This document shows, piece by piece, positions 33,960-42,600 of a stretch of DNA of 64,000 nt. The translations under genes and the position numbers were made by a program. The stretch's first letter is position 1, and each line of letters begins with the position of its first letter. The notes under the pieces were generated by a model. The model saw nothing but the letters and a program-made list of their open reading frames with translations. It was not told the DNA's origin and did no database searches. The DNA comes from Betaproteobacteria bacterium (GTDB lineage Bacteria; Pseudomonadota; Gammaproteobacteria; Burkholderiales; Usitatibacteraceae). The stretch is from the NCBI GenBank assembly GCA_016709665.1, contig JADJMI010000005.1, positions 248,001-312,000 of the forward strand. The letters are read 5' to 3'.

Positions 33960-35296
33960 ATATCGAGTCCATCCGCGAACCGGCACGGGATATCCCGGTC
34001 GTCGCCGAGCCGGACGTGCTCGTGGTGGGCGGCGGCCCCGCGGGCATCGCGGCGGCCTGCGCAGCGGCGCGTTCAGGCGCCGATACGATGCTCGTGGAAA
34101 GCCACGGCTGCCTGGGCGGCACGCTCACGATCGTCACGCTGGGCGGATTCTGCGGCATCCACGCGGTGGTGGACGACGAGCGGCTCGGCCGCGTGGTGGG
34201 TGGCCTGTGCCTCGAACTGGAGGATCGCCTTTCGAAGGTGGATGCCATCCGCCCCCCGAAGCGGCACGGGAGGATCGTCGGCGTTCCTTACGATTCCGTC
34301 CGATTCAAGGGCGTGGCCGACGAGATGGTGGACGCGCACGACGTCACGGTGATGCTTCACACCAGCGCCGTGGCGGTCATGACCGAAGGCGCGCGCGTCA
34401 CCGCCGTGATCGTGGAGAACAAGGGCGGGCGTCGCGCCATCGTGCCGCGCGTGGTGATCGACTGCTCGGGCGACGGCGACGTGGCCGCGCGCGCGGGCGC
34501 CGGATACGACTTGGGCATCGAAGGCGAGACGCAGTACGGCTCCGCGATGTTCCGCCTGGGCGGCGTGGACACGGTGCGGGCCGGCCAGCTCACGCGCCCC
34601 GAAATTCGCGAATGCCTGGAACGCGCCGTCGCCGAGGGCTACCCGCTGCCGCGCACCGCGACGGGCGTGCACCTGAATCCCATCGAGGGCGTCGCGCACC
34701 TAAACGTCACGAAGCTCGGTCGCCCCGACGGCTCGCCCTTCAACCTGGTCAACCCGGTGGACCTGGGCGATGCGGAGCGCGAGGGCCGCCGGCAGGTGAA
34801 GATGTACGAGGAAGTCTTCCGCAAGTACGTGCCCGGGTTCGAGGTTGCGCGCGTGATCGACATCGGCGCACGGGTGGGCGTGCGCGAGACGCGGCTCATC
34901 CACGGCGATAGCGTGCTCACGGAGGCGCAGGTGCGCGCTTGCGAGAAGCCCGCCGATGCGATCGCGATCTCGTCCTGGCCGCTCGAGAACCACGGCCGCG
35001 GCCGCACGACGAACTGGGAGTTCCTGCCCGACGGCGAGTGGTACGGCATTCCGTGGGGTTGTCTCGTGGTGCGCGGGTTCGACAACCTGCTGGTCGCGGG
35101 GCGCAACCTGTCCGCCGAGCACGCGGCGCAGGCTTCCGTGCGCGTGGCGGGCCCCTGCATGGCGCTGGGCGAGGCGGCGGGCGTGGGGGCTGTCGCGAGC
35201 CTTGCCCATGGCGGCGATACGCGCGCCGTGGACGTCGAGGCGCTGCAGGCGCAGCTCCTGGGCGAAGGCGCCATCCTCACGCCGGTTTTCGGCTGA
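33956..35296 (+). CDS. FAD-dependent oxidoreductase (FAD_oxidored type), TTG start
   Basis: 446-residue flavoprotein with a complete dinucleotide fold at the N-terminus (DVLVVGGGPAGIAAACAAAR, then MLVESHGCLGG). Further family blocks are VVIDCSGDGDVAARAGA and, near the end, LLVAGRNLSAEHAAQASVR. The frame begins with TTG 33956, which overlaps the TGA of the dehydratase gene (TTGA); no in-frame ATG or GTG precedes the Rossmann motif. Similar proteins oxidise unknown small molecules and often sit in sugar or acid catabolic clusters. Confidence 0.85.
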   Translation: MNIESIREPARDIPVVAEPDVLVVGGGPAGIAAACAAARSGADTMLVESHGCLGGTLTIVTLGGFCGIHAVVDDERLGRVVGGLCLELEDRLSKVDAIRPPKRHGRIVGVPYDSVRFKGVADEMVDAHDVTVMLHTSAVAVMTEGARVTAVIVENKGGRRAIVPRVVIDCSGDGDVAARAGAGYDLGIEGETQYGSAMFRLGGVDTVRAGQLTRPEIRECLERAVAEGYPLPRTATGVHLNPIEGVAHLNVTKLGRPDGSPFNLVNPVDLGDAEREGRRQVKMYEEVFRKYVPGFEVARVIDIGARVGVRETRLIHGDSVLTEAQVRACEKPADAIAISSWPLENHGRGRTTNWEFLPDGEWYGIPWGCLVVRGFDNLLVAGRNLSAEHAAQASVRVAGPCMALGEAAGVGAVASLAHGGDTRAVDVEALQAQLLGEGAILTPVFG

Positions 35297-35368
35297 CCTC
35301 CCCGGCTTCACGCTGTCATAGTGTCGCCTGCGGCGGCCGGTGGCCGCCGGCCAACCCCGGAGCGAACC

Positions 35369-35758
35369 ATGAACGACGATACCTACGAGAAGGGCCTCGC
35401 CATCCGCCGCGAGGTGCTGGGCGCCGAGTACGCGGACAAGTCCCTCGCGAACGCCGACGACTTCAACCGCGACTTCTACCGCAACGTCATCGAATCCTGC
35501 TGGGGCGCCGTGTGGGGCCGCGACGGCCTCGACCGCAAGACGCGCAGCTTCCTCAACCTCGCCATGCTGTGCGCGCTCAACCGCCCGCACGAACTGAGGC
35601 TGCACATCGCGGGCGCCCTGAAGAACGGCGTCACCAAGGACGAGATGAAGGAAGTCTTCCTGCAGGTGGGGGCCTATTGCGGCGCTCCCGCGGCCTTGGA
35701 TGGCTTCCGCATCGCGCGGGAGGTGTTCGCGGAGCAGGAGAAGGCGGCGGCGAAGTGA
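35369..35758 (+). CDS. Carboxymuconolactone decarboxylase-family protein
   Basis: 129-residue all-helical CMD/PcaC-like protein. The core SFLNLAMLCALNRPHELRLH and GVTKDEMKEVFLQVGAYCG are diagnostic. The single Cys in GAYCG is followed by a family-typical AALDGFRIAREVF. It may be a gamma-carboxymuconolactone decarboxylase-like enzyme or a peroxidase-like member; no CXXC pair is seen, so alkylhydroperoxidase D activity is unlikely. Last gene of the FAD-oxidase operon, 72 bases after the flavoprotein. Confidence 0.85.
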   Translation: MNDDTYEKGLAIRREVLGAEYADKSLANADDFNRDFYRNVIESCWGAVWGRDGLDRKTRSFLNLAMLCALNRPHELRLHIAGALKNGVTKDEMKEVFLQVGAYCGAPAALDGFRIAREVFAEQEKAAAK

Positions 35759-35790
35759 GGCGAACCGGGCCGGCCTGAAGGGTTCGCGCG

Positions 35791-37287
35791 ATGGGGCTTC
35801 GCTTCCTGCGCGTTCTATCCTTCGCGATCCTCGCGACGGCTTTCACGGCCGTCGTGGGCGCGGAGTCGCTCCGGGTCGGCTCGAAGCGGTTCACGGAATC
35901 CTACGTCCTCGGCGAAATCCTCACGCAGTCGGCCCGGCGGACGGGCGAATCGGCGGAGCATCGCCCCGGCCTGGGCAACACGGCCATCGTGTTCGAGGCC
36001 CTTCGCAGCGGCGCCATCGACGCCTACCCGGAGTACACGGGCACGATCGCCAAGGAGATCCTGAAAGCGGACGACGCGCGGGACCTCGAGGCGATCAACC
36101 GCCGCCTGGCCCCGATGGGCCTCGCCGCCAGCGTGCCCTTCGGATTCTCCAACGGCTACGCCCTCGGCATGCTCGAGGCGCGCGCGAAGGCGCTGGGCAT
36201 CGAGACGCTTTCGGACCTGGCCCGCCACCCGCAGATCGCGCTCGGCCTGTCGCACGAATTCCTGCGCCGCGAGGACGGCTGGCCGGGGCTGCGCGTGGCC
36301 TATGGACTCAAGCACAAGGACCCGCGCGGGCTGGACCACGGCGTCGCCTACGAGGCGCTCGCCGCCGGGCAGGTGGAGGCGATCGACCTGTACACGACCG
36401 ATGCCAAGATTTCGCGACTGGGCATCAAGGTGCTGGCGGACGATCGCCGCTTCTTCCCGCGCTACGACGCCGTGGTGCTGCATCGCGCCGATGTTCCTTC
36501 GCGTCACCCGAGGGCATTCGCCGCCTGGGCAGGATTGCAAGGGAAGATCGACGAAGTCGCGATGATCCGGCTCAACGGCCGCGCGGAACTCGATCGCGTG
36601 GATTTCGCCGCGGTGGCCGGCGAGTTCCTCGGCGCGGCGCCCGCGGCTGCGTCGCGAAGCCTCGCCTCCGCCGTGTTCGCGCCGGATTTCGCGCGGCTCG
36701 CCTGGGAGCACGTCGTGCTGGTGTTCGCCTCGCTCGCGGTGGCCATCGCCGTGGGGGTGCCGGCGGGGATCGCCGCCGCGCGCCTGCCGTCGATCGCGCA
36801 ACCACTGCTGGCCCTGGCCGGGCTGCTGCAGACCATTCCTTCGCTGGCGCTCCTCGCGATCCTCATTCCGCTCACCGGCATCGGGGCGTGGCCGGCGCTC
36901 ATCGCCCTCTTCCTCTATGCGCTCCTGCCGATCGTGCGCAACACGCATGCCGGGCTGGTGGGCGTGCCCCGGGGCTACCCGGTCGCGGCGCAGGCCCTGG
37001 GCCTCACGCCCCGGCAGGTGCTCGCGCGCATCGAGCTGCCGCTCGCGATGCCGATGATCCTGGCCGGCGTGAAGACCGCCGCCGTCGTGAACGTGGGTAC
37101 CGCGACCATCGCGGCTTTCGTGGGCGCCGGGGGGTTCGGCGAGCGGATCACGCAGGGCCTCGCCGTGAACGACAACCAGCTGCTGCTCGCGGGCGCGCTG
37201 CCCGCCGCGGCCCTCGCGATGGCCGTGCACGGGCTTTTCGAGTGGTCGGAGCGCGCCCTGGTGCGGGGGCCGGCTAGTCGACGATGA
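35791..37287 (+). CDS. Fused osmoprotectant ABC substrate-binding and permease protein
   Basis: 498-residue protein with signal peptide (cleaved near VGAES), an OpuAC/OsmF-type binding domain at about 25-285 (RVGSKRFTESYVLGEILTQ, AIDAYPEYTGTI), then a permease domain with six or so helices. The permease carries the EAA-like loop LGLTPRQVLARIELPLAMP. Order binding domain-permease is the reverse of several OpuBC/OpuCB fusions. No ATPase gene is adjacent, so the motor subunit must be elsewhere. It probably moves glycine betaine or another quaternary ammonium compound. Its last 14 bases overlap the convergent antitoxin gene. Confidence 0.85.
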   Translation: MGLRFLRVLSFAILATAFTAVVGAESLRVGSKRFTESYVLGEILTQSARRTGESAEHRPGLGNTAIVFEALRSGAIDAYPEYTGTIAKEILKADDARDLEAINRRLAPMGLAASVPFGFSNGYALGMLEARAKALGIETLSDLARHPQIALGLSHEFLRREDGWPGLRVAYGLKHKDPRGLDHGVAYEALAAGQVEAIDLYTTDAKISRLGIKVLADDRRFFPRYDAVVLHRADVPSRHPRAFAAWAGLQGKIDEVAMIRLNGRAELDRVDFAAVAGEFLGAAPAAASRSLASAVFAPDFARLAWEHVVLVFASLAVAIAVGVPAGIAAARLPSIAQPLLALAGLLQTIPSLALLAILIPLTGIGAWPALIALFLYALLPIVRNTHAGLVGVPRGYPVAAQALGLTPRQVLARIELPLAMPMILAGVKTAAVVNVGTATIAAFVGAGGFGERITQGLAVNDNQLLLAGALPAAALAMAVHGLFEWSERALVRGPASRR

Positions 37288-37669
37288 ACGCCTTCTTGCG
37301 CTTCGCCGTCGTCTTGGCCCGAGTCTTGTTCAAAGCCGCTTGGGCTGTTGCACGGCTGGCGGCCCGCAGGTCGGGGTATGGCTCCACCTTCAGGCGAAGC
37401 CCCATGGCGCCCGTGACCTGCTGGATCGTCGAAAAGCGCGGCATCGCATCCGCGCGAAGCGCCTTGTAGAGTGCCTCGCGCTCGATCCCCGCCGATTGGG
37501 CTACCTGGGACATTCCCTGTGCACGGGCGACGACACCGAGCGCGTGGGCGAGGAGCCCGCTGTCGTTCTCCTCGAGAATCGCATTGAGATACGCCGCCAG
37601 GTCCTCGGGGGACTGGAGGTAGTCGGCCGAATCGTAATCAGAAAGGCTCGATGCCTTGCGAGATTTCAT
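37274..37669 (-). CDS. HigA-like antitoxin (HI1420 type)
   Basis: 131-residue DNA-binding antitoxin. The family core is clear: SADYLQSPEDLAAYLNAILE, then a helix-turn-helix in ARAQGMSQVAQSAGIEREAL and YKALRADAMPRFSTI. It normally binds and neutralises the toxin coded just upstream and represses the pair. A Lys/Arg-rich tail of about 25 residues (ending KRKKAFIVD) extends beyond the usual end near LRLKVEP. The ATG overlaps the toxin stop by 4 bases. The 3' end overlaps the convergent transporter gene by 14 bases. Confidence 0.9.
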   Translation of the reverse strand: MKSRKASSLSDYDSADYLQSPEDLAAYLNAILEENDSGLLAHALGVVARAQGMSQVAQSAGIEREALYKALRADAMPRFSTIQQVTGAMGLRLKVEPYPDLRAASRATAQAALNKTRAKTTAKRKKAFIVD

Positions 37670-37968
37670 GGGATCTCCCTCGCGAGCTTTTTCGCTCGCC
37701 GGATGTCGGAGGCCTGCGAGCCCTTGGTTCCGCCGCAGAGCAGGATCACGAGCGCCTTGTCGCGACTCGTGAAGTAGATTCGATAGCCCGGGCCGTGGTG
37801 CTCCCGCAGTTCGTGCGCGCCTTCTCCGACGGGTTCGCAATCGCCGAGGAGTCCGTGCGCCAGCTTGTCGATGCGGACAGCGATTCGCGTTCGCGTGATC
37901 CGGTCCTCGAGTCCGCGCATCCAGGCATCGAACTCGTCCGTCTTGCGGATCGCCTTGACCTTCGCCAT
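37666..37968 (-). CDS. HigB/RelE-like toxin (HI1419 type)
   Basis: 100-residue ParE/RelE-fold toxin of the upstream-HI1419 family. Conserved pieces: ETDEF-like start (RKTDEFDAWMRGL), RIDKLAHGLLGDCEPVGEG, the GPGYRIYF strand and the C-terminal LLCGGTKGSQASDIRRAKKL. Members of this fold act as ribosome-dependent mRNA interferases or gyrase poisons; which one cannot be said. The toxin-first order is that of higBA. A perfect palindrome lies 39-60 bases upstream of the ATG. Confidence 0.9.
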   Translation of the reverse strand: MAKVKAIRKTDEFDAWMRGLEDRITRTRIAVRIDKLAHGLLGDCEPVGEGAHELREHHGPGYRIYFTSRDKALVILLCGGTKGSQASDIRRAKKLAREIP

Positions 37969-38006
37969 GGGGAAATTCCCCTGCCGGGTCGTGCTGGCGC
38001 GCCTCC

Positions 38007-38028
38007 AGTGTAATCGAACGATTACACT
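38007..38028. promoter_or_regulatory. Palindromic operator of the toxin-antitoxin pair
   Basis: AGTGTAATCG-AA-CGATTACACT is a perfect 10-bp inverted repeat with a 2-base centre. It is AT-rich in a GC-rich setting and lies 39 bases upstream of the toxin start, where autoregulatory operators of such pairs are found. Binding by the HTH antitoxin is inferred. The 173 bases between it and the cupin stop hold no other feature that I can see. Confidence 0.7.
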
Positions 38029-38201
38029 CGCACAACCGATCCTGAGACCTGCCGTTCTCGAAGCCGGAATGCGTTGCGCGCGCATGCACGCCGGAGGATC
38101 GGCATGCACGATGGCAGCATGGGGTGGCTGGGCCGCACGGAAATCCCCAGGATCGCGAGAGCATTCTCGCTGGAAGCCCGGGGCTTCGCGTCAGAGCGCG
38201 C

Positions 38202-38531
38202 TCAGTCGACGATGAAAAGCTTCGCCCCCACCTTCGTCCGCGACCGGTGGGGCTCCGCGCCATCGGCCACCTGATAGCTCGTTCCCGCCTTCAGCGTGAA
38301 GAGGCGCCCGTCGGATAGCTCGGTCACGAGCTCGCCTTCGAGGCACAGCAGGATATGCCCCTTCTCGCACCAATGGTCCGCCACGTAGCCGGGCGAGTAC
38401 TCCACCATCCGCACGCGGATCGCGCCGAACTGCTGCGTGCGCCAGTGGGCGACGCCGGTGGTTCCGGGGTGCTCGGTCTTCGGCACGCGGGACCAGTCCG
38501 TCGTGCCGAAGGGAATCTCGCTCATCTTCAT
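38202..38531 (-). CDS. DHCW-motif cupin protein
   Basis: 109-residue single-domain cupin. The segment YVADHWCEKGHILLCLEGEL holds the DHWC motif that names this small family, followed by a GHIL His and the acidic residue expected for a metal-binding cupin. The second cupin strand ends KLFIVD. Function of the family is not established; binding of a small molecule or metal is likely. It is monocistronic and divergent from the ABC transporter genes, with 203 bases between that show no clear promoter. Confidence 0.8.
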   Translation of the reverse strand: MKMSEIPFGTTDWSRVPKTEHPGTTGVAHWRTQQFGAIRVRMVEYSPGYVADHWCEKGHILLCLEGELVTELSDGRLFTLKAGTSYQVADGAEPHRSRTKVGAKLFIVD

Positions 38532-38734
38532 GGGGCGCTCGCCTCGGGGTCGTGACGGCCATTGTAGGGTGGCAGGCGCCCCGGTTCCCGCGGCCCATGC
38601 CCGGATTCCTGCATTTCGTCGCCGGATCCCGGGCCTTCGGCGCCGGCGGGTTGCCCCGGACCCGTTCCGCCCGGAGACTCACGGTCGGCGGAAGATCCCG
38701 CCTATCGGTACAGGGCCAGGGAGGCCACCCCACC

Positions 38735-39631
38735 ATGCTCACGCTCACCGGCGTCACTCACGTCTATCCCAACGGCACGCGCGCGCTCGAGGACGCCACG
38801 CTCGAGGTCCCCAACGGCATGTTCGGCCTGCTGGGCCCCAACGGCGCGGGAAAGTCCACGCTGATGCGCTGCATCGCGACGCTGCAGACGCCCTCGAAGG
38901 GCTCGATCCGGTTCGGGGACATCGACGTCGTCAAGGAGCCGGAGAAGCTGCGCGAGACGCTCGGCTACCTGCCGCAGGATTTCGGCGTCTACCCGCGGGT
39001 CTCCGCCTGGGACCTGCTGGACCACCTGGCCGTGCTCAAGGGCGTCGCTTCCAAGGGTGAACGCAGGCAGACGGTGGAGACGCTGCTGCAGCAGGTGAAC
39101 CTCTGGGACGTGCGCAAGAAGGCCGTGGCGGGATTCTCGGGCGGCATGCGACAGCGCTTCGGCATCGCGCAGGCCCTCATCGGCCACCCGCGCCTCATCA
39201 TCGTGGACGAGCCCACGGCCGGCCTCGATCCGGAGGAAAGGAACCGCTTCAACAACCTGCTCGCGGAGATCGGCGAGAACGTCGTCGTGATCCTCTCGAC
39301 GCACATCGTCGACGACGTGACGGACCTGTGCGAGAACATGGCCATCATCGTGGGCGGGCGCATCGTGCGCGTGGGCCGGCCGCAGGAACTGCTGGGCGCC
39401 ATCCGCGGGCGCATCTGGAAGAGCGTCATCGGCAAGGGCGAGGTGGAGGCCGCGCGGGCGGCGATGGACGTCATCTCGACGCGGCTTCGCGGCGGGCGCA
39501 CGGAGATCCACGTGGCCGCGGACGCCTCGCCTGGCGCGGGCTTCGAGCCGGTGGAAGCCTCGCTCGAGGATCTCTACTTCGCCACGCTGACGGGCCACCG
39601 CCGCACGGCTGCCGCCGGCGCCGCCGCGTAG
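38735..39631 (+). CDS. ABC transporter ATP-binding protein
   Basis: 298-residue ABC ATPase of the ABC-2/DRA family. Walker A GPNGAGKST (about residue 33), Q-loop in YLPQDFGVYP, signature FSGGMRQRFGIAQALIG, Walker B LIIVDEPTAGLDPEE and the H-loop STHIVDDV are intact. The C-terminal ~80 residues form the accessory domain common to exporters. Start at 38735 is preceded by a GGGAGG tract. It is followed after 10 bases by its membrane partner, a permease fused to an M1 peptidase; the two probably form one complex. Confidence 0.92.
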   Translation: MLTLTGVTHVYPNGTRALEDATLEVPNGMFGLLGPNGAGKSTLMRCIATLQTPSKGSIRFGDIDVVKEPEKLRETLGYLPQDFGVYPRVSAWDLLDHLAVLKGVASKGERRQTVETLLQQVNLWDVRKKAVAGFSGGMRQRFGIAQALIGHPRLIIVDEPTAGLDPEERNRFNNLLAEIGENVVVILSTHIVDDVTDLCENMAIIVGGRIVRVGRPQELLGAIRGRIWKSVIGKGEVEAARAAMDVISTRLRGGRTEIHVAADASPGAGFEPVEASLEDLYFATLTGHRRTAAAGAAA

Positions 39632-39641
39632 GGGGCCGGCC

Positions 39642-42600
39642 ATGCTCCTTCGCATCGCGGCCTTCGAGGCCCGCTACCAGCTGCGCTCGCCGCTCTTCGC
39701 GGTGGGCTTCGCGCTCTTCTTCCTGCTCGCCTTCGGCTCGGTCACGGTCGACGAGATCCAGATCGGCGGCAAGGGCAACGTCAACGTGAACTCGCCCTTC
39801 GCCATCGCGCAGACCGTGGGGGTGATGAGCCTGTTCTCGGCCTTCATCGTGACGGCCTTCGTCGCCAACGTGATCGTGCGCGACGACGAGACGGGCTTCG
39901 CGCCGATCCTGCGCGCCACCCGCATCACCAAGCCCGACTATCTCGTCGGCCGATTCGCCGGGGCCTTCCTCGTTGCCTTCCTGGTGCTCGCCTCGGTGCC
40001 GCTCGCGATGCTGGTGGGCTCGTGGATGCCCTGGCTCGACCCGGAAAAGCTCGGGCCCTTCGTGGCCTGGCACTACGTGTACACGCTCTTCCTGATGGGC
40101 CTGCCCACGATGTTCGTGATGGCCGCGGGCTTCTTCGCGCTCGCCACCGTCACGCGCTCGATGATGTGGACGTACGTGGGGCTCGTCGCCTTCCTCGTCC
40201 TCTTCGTGACGAGCCGCATCCTGCTGCGCGACCCGGCCTACGACACTATCGGCTCCCTGGCCGACCCCTTCGGGTTCAGCCCCCTCTCGCGCACGACGCG
40301 CTACTGGACGGCCGCCGAGCGCAACACGATGCTGCCGCCCGTGACGGGGCTCATGCTCGCCAACCGGTTGCTCTGGATCGGCGTGGGCGCGGCGCTCTTC
40401 GCGCTGGCCTTCTGGCGCTTCCGCTTCGACGCGCCGGGCATCGGGGCGGGCAAGGCGGAGGCGACGAAGGCGGGCGAGGTGGCGCTCGCGCCCGTCCCGG
40501 CATCGGGGGCCCTCCCGGCCCCCTCCGCGGGCGGCGCCACCGCCTGGCGGCAGTTCCTCGCGCTCACGCGATTCGACATGGGGTTCGTGTTCAGAAGCCC
40601 CGCCTTCTTCGTGCTGCTGGCCCTGGGCATGTTCAACGCGTTCGGCGGGCTGGCGGGCTCCGTCACGGACCGCGGCGTGCAGTACTTCCCGGTCACGCGC
40701 ATGGCGGTCGAGGTTCTGGCGGGTTCGTTCACGCTGATCCCCATCATCATCGCCATCTACTACGCGGGCGAGCTGGTCTGGCGCGACCACGACCGGAAGA
40801 TGCACGAGATCACGGGCGCGAGCGCGGCGCCGGACTGGGCTTTCGTCATCCCGAAAATCCTCGCCATCGCCCTCGTGCTCCTCGCGACCTTTCTCGCGGG
40901 GGTGCTCGTGGCGGTGGGCTTCCAGGCCTGGCACGGCTATACGGACTTCGAGCTCCCGAACTACCTGCTCTGGTTCGTGCTGCCCGGGCTCGTGTCGGCC
41001 GTGGAGCTCGCGATCCTCGCGGTCTTCGTGCAGGTGATGGTGCCGCACAAGTTCATGGGCTGGGCGGTGATGCTGGTGTACGTGGTGGCGACCATCGCCC
41101 TCGTCACGGCCGGCTTCGAGCACAACCTCTACAACTACGGCGGGACGCCCCCGGTGCCGCTCTCCGACATGAACGGCACGGGGCGCTTCTGGATCGCCCA
41201 GGCGTGGTTCCACGCCTACTGGCTCGCCTTCGGGCTCGTGCTCACGGTGCTCACCTATTGCCTGTGGCGCCGGGGAACGGAGATGCGTCTCGCGCCGCGG
41301 CTCGCGCGGATGCGCACGCGCCTGGCGGGCGTGCCGGGCGCGATCCTCGCGGTGGGCGTGGTCGGCTGGATGGGTGCCGGCGGCTACGCGTACTACAACA
41401 CCAACGTGCTCAACCGCTACCTCACGGCGCCCGAGCGCGATGCGGGGATGGCGGAGTACGAGAAGGCGCTCTACGGCTACAAGGGCGTCCCGCAACCGCG
41501 CATCGTCGACGTGAAGCTCGCGGTGGACCTCTTCCCGCACGAGGTGCGCGCCGTCTCGACGGGCGAGTACGTGCTCGAGAACCGCACCGGGGCGCCGCTT
41601 CCCGGCGTGCACGTGCGCTGGGTGCCGGATCCGCGCGTCACGATGGCGGAACTGACGGTGGAAGGCGCGAAGCTCGAGAAGGAGCACGGCAAGCACAACT
41701 ACCGCATCTACCGCTTCGATGCGCCGATGCAGGCCGGGGAGAAGCGCGTGCTCCGGTTCAAGACGGTGTTCGAGGAAAAGGGCTTTCCCAACAGCGCGCC
41801 GCTCACGCGCATCGTCGGGAACGGCTCCTTCCTCAACAACAACGAAGTGGCCCCGATGCTGGGCATGGACGACAACCTCCTGCTCGCGGACCGCGCCAAG
41901 CGCCGCAAGTACGGCCTGCCGCCCGAGCGCCGCCCGGCGAAGCTGGAGGACGAAAGCGCCAACGCCAACCACTACCTGCGCCACGACACGGACTGGGTGA
42001 CGGCGGAGCTCTCGCTCACGACCGACGCCGACCAGGTGCCGGTGGTGCCGGGCTACCTCGTGTCGGACCGGACGGAGAACGGCCGCCGCACGCTCAAGAC
42101 GCGCACCGAAGCGCCCATCCTGCAGTTCTTCTCGATGCAGTCGGCGAAGTACGCGATCAAGTTCGACACGTGGCAACCCAAGGGCGGGGATCCGGTGGCG
42201 CTTTCCGTCCACTATCACCCGGCCCACGAGCACAACGTGAAGCTCATGCTCGACGCGATGAAGCTTTCGCTGGACCAGTTCTCGGCCGCCTTCTCGCCCT
42301 ACCAGTTCAGGCAGGCGCGCATCCTGGAGTTCCCGGCCTACGAAAAGTTCGCGCAGGCATTCGCCAACACGGTGCCGTACTCGGAGGCCATCGGCTTCAT
42401 CCAGAACCACCCGGCCGGCAAGCCCGAGGGCGACGAGAAGATCGACCTCGTCACCTACGTGACGGCCCACGAGATCGGCCACCAGTGGTGGGCGCACCAG
42501 GTGATCGGCGCGGACAAGCAGGGCATGACGATGCTCTCCGAGACCTTCGCGCAGTACTCGGCGATGCTGGTCATGGAGAAGCTCCACGGCGCCCCGATGG

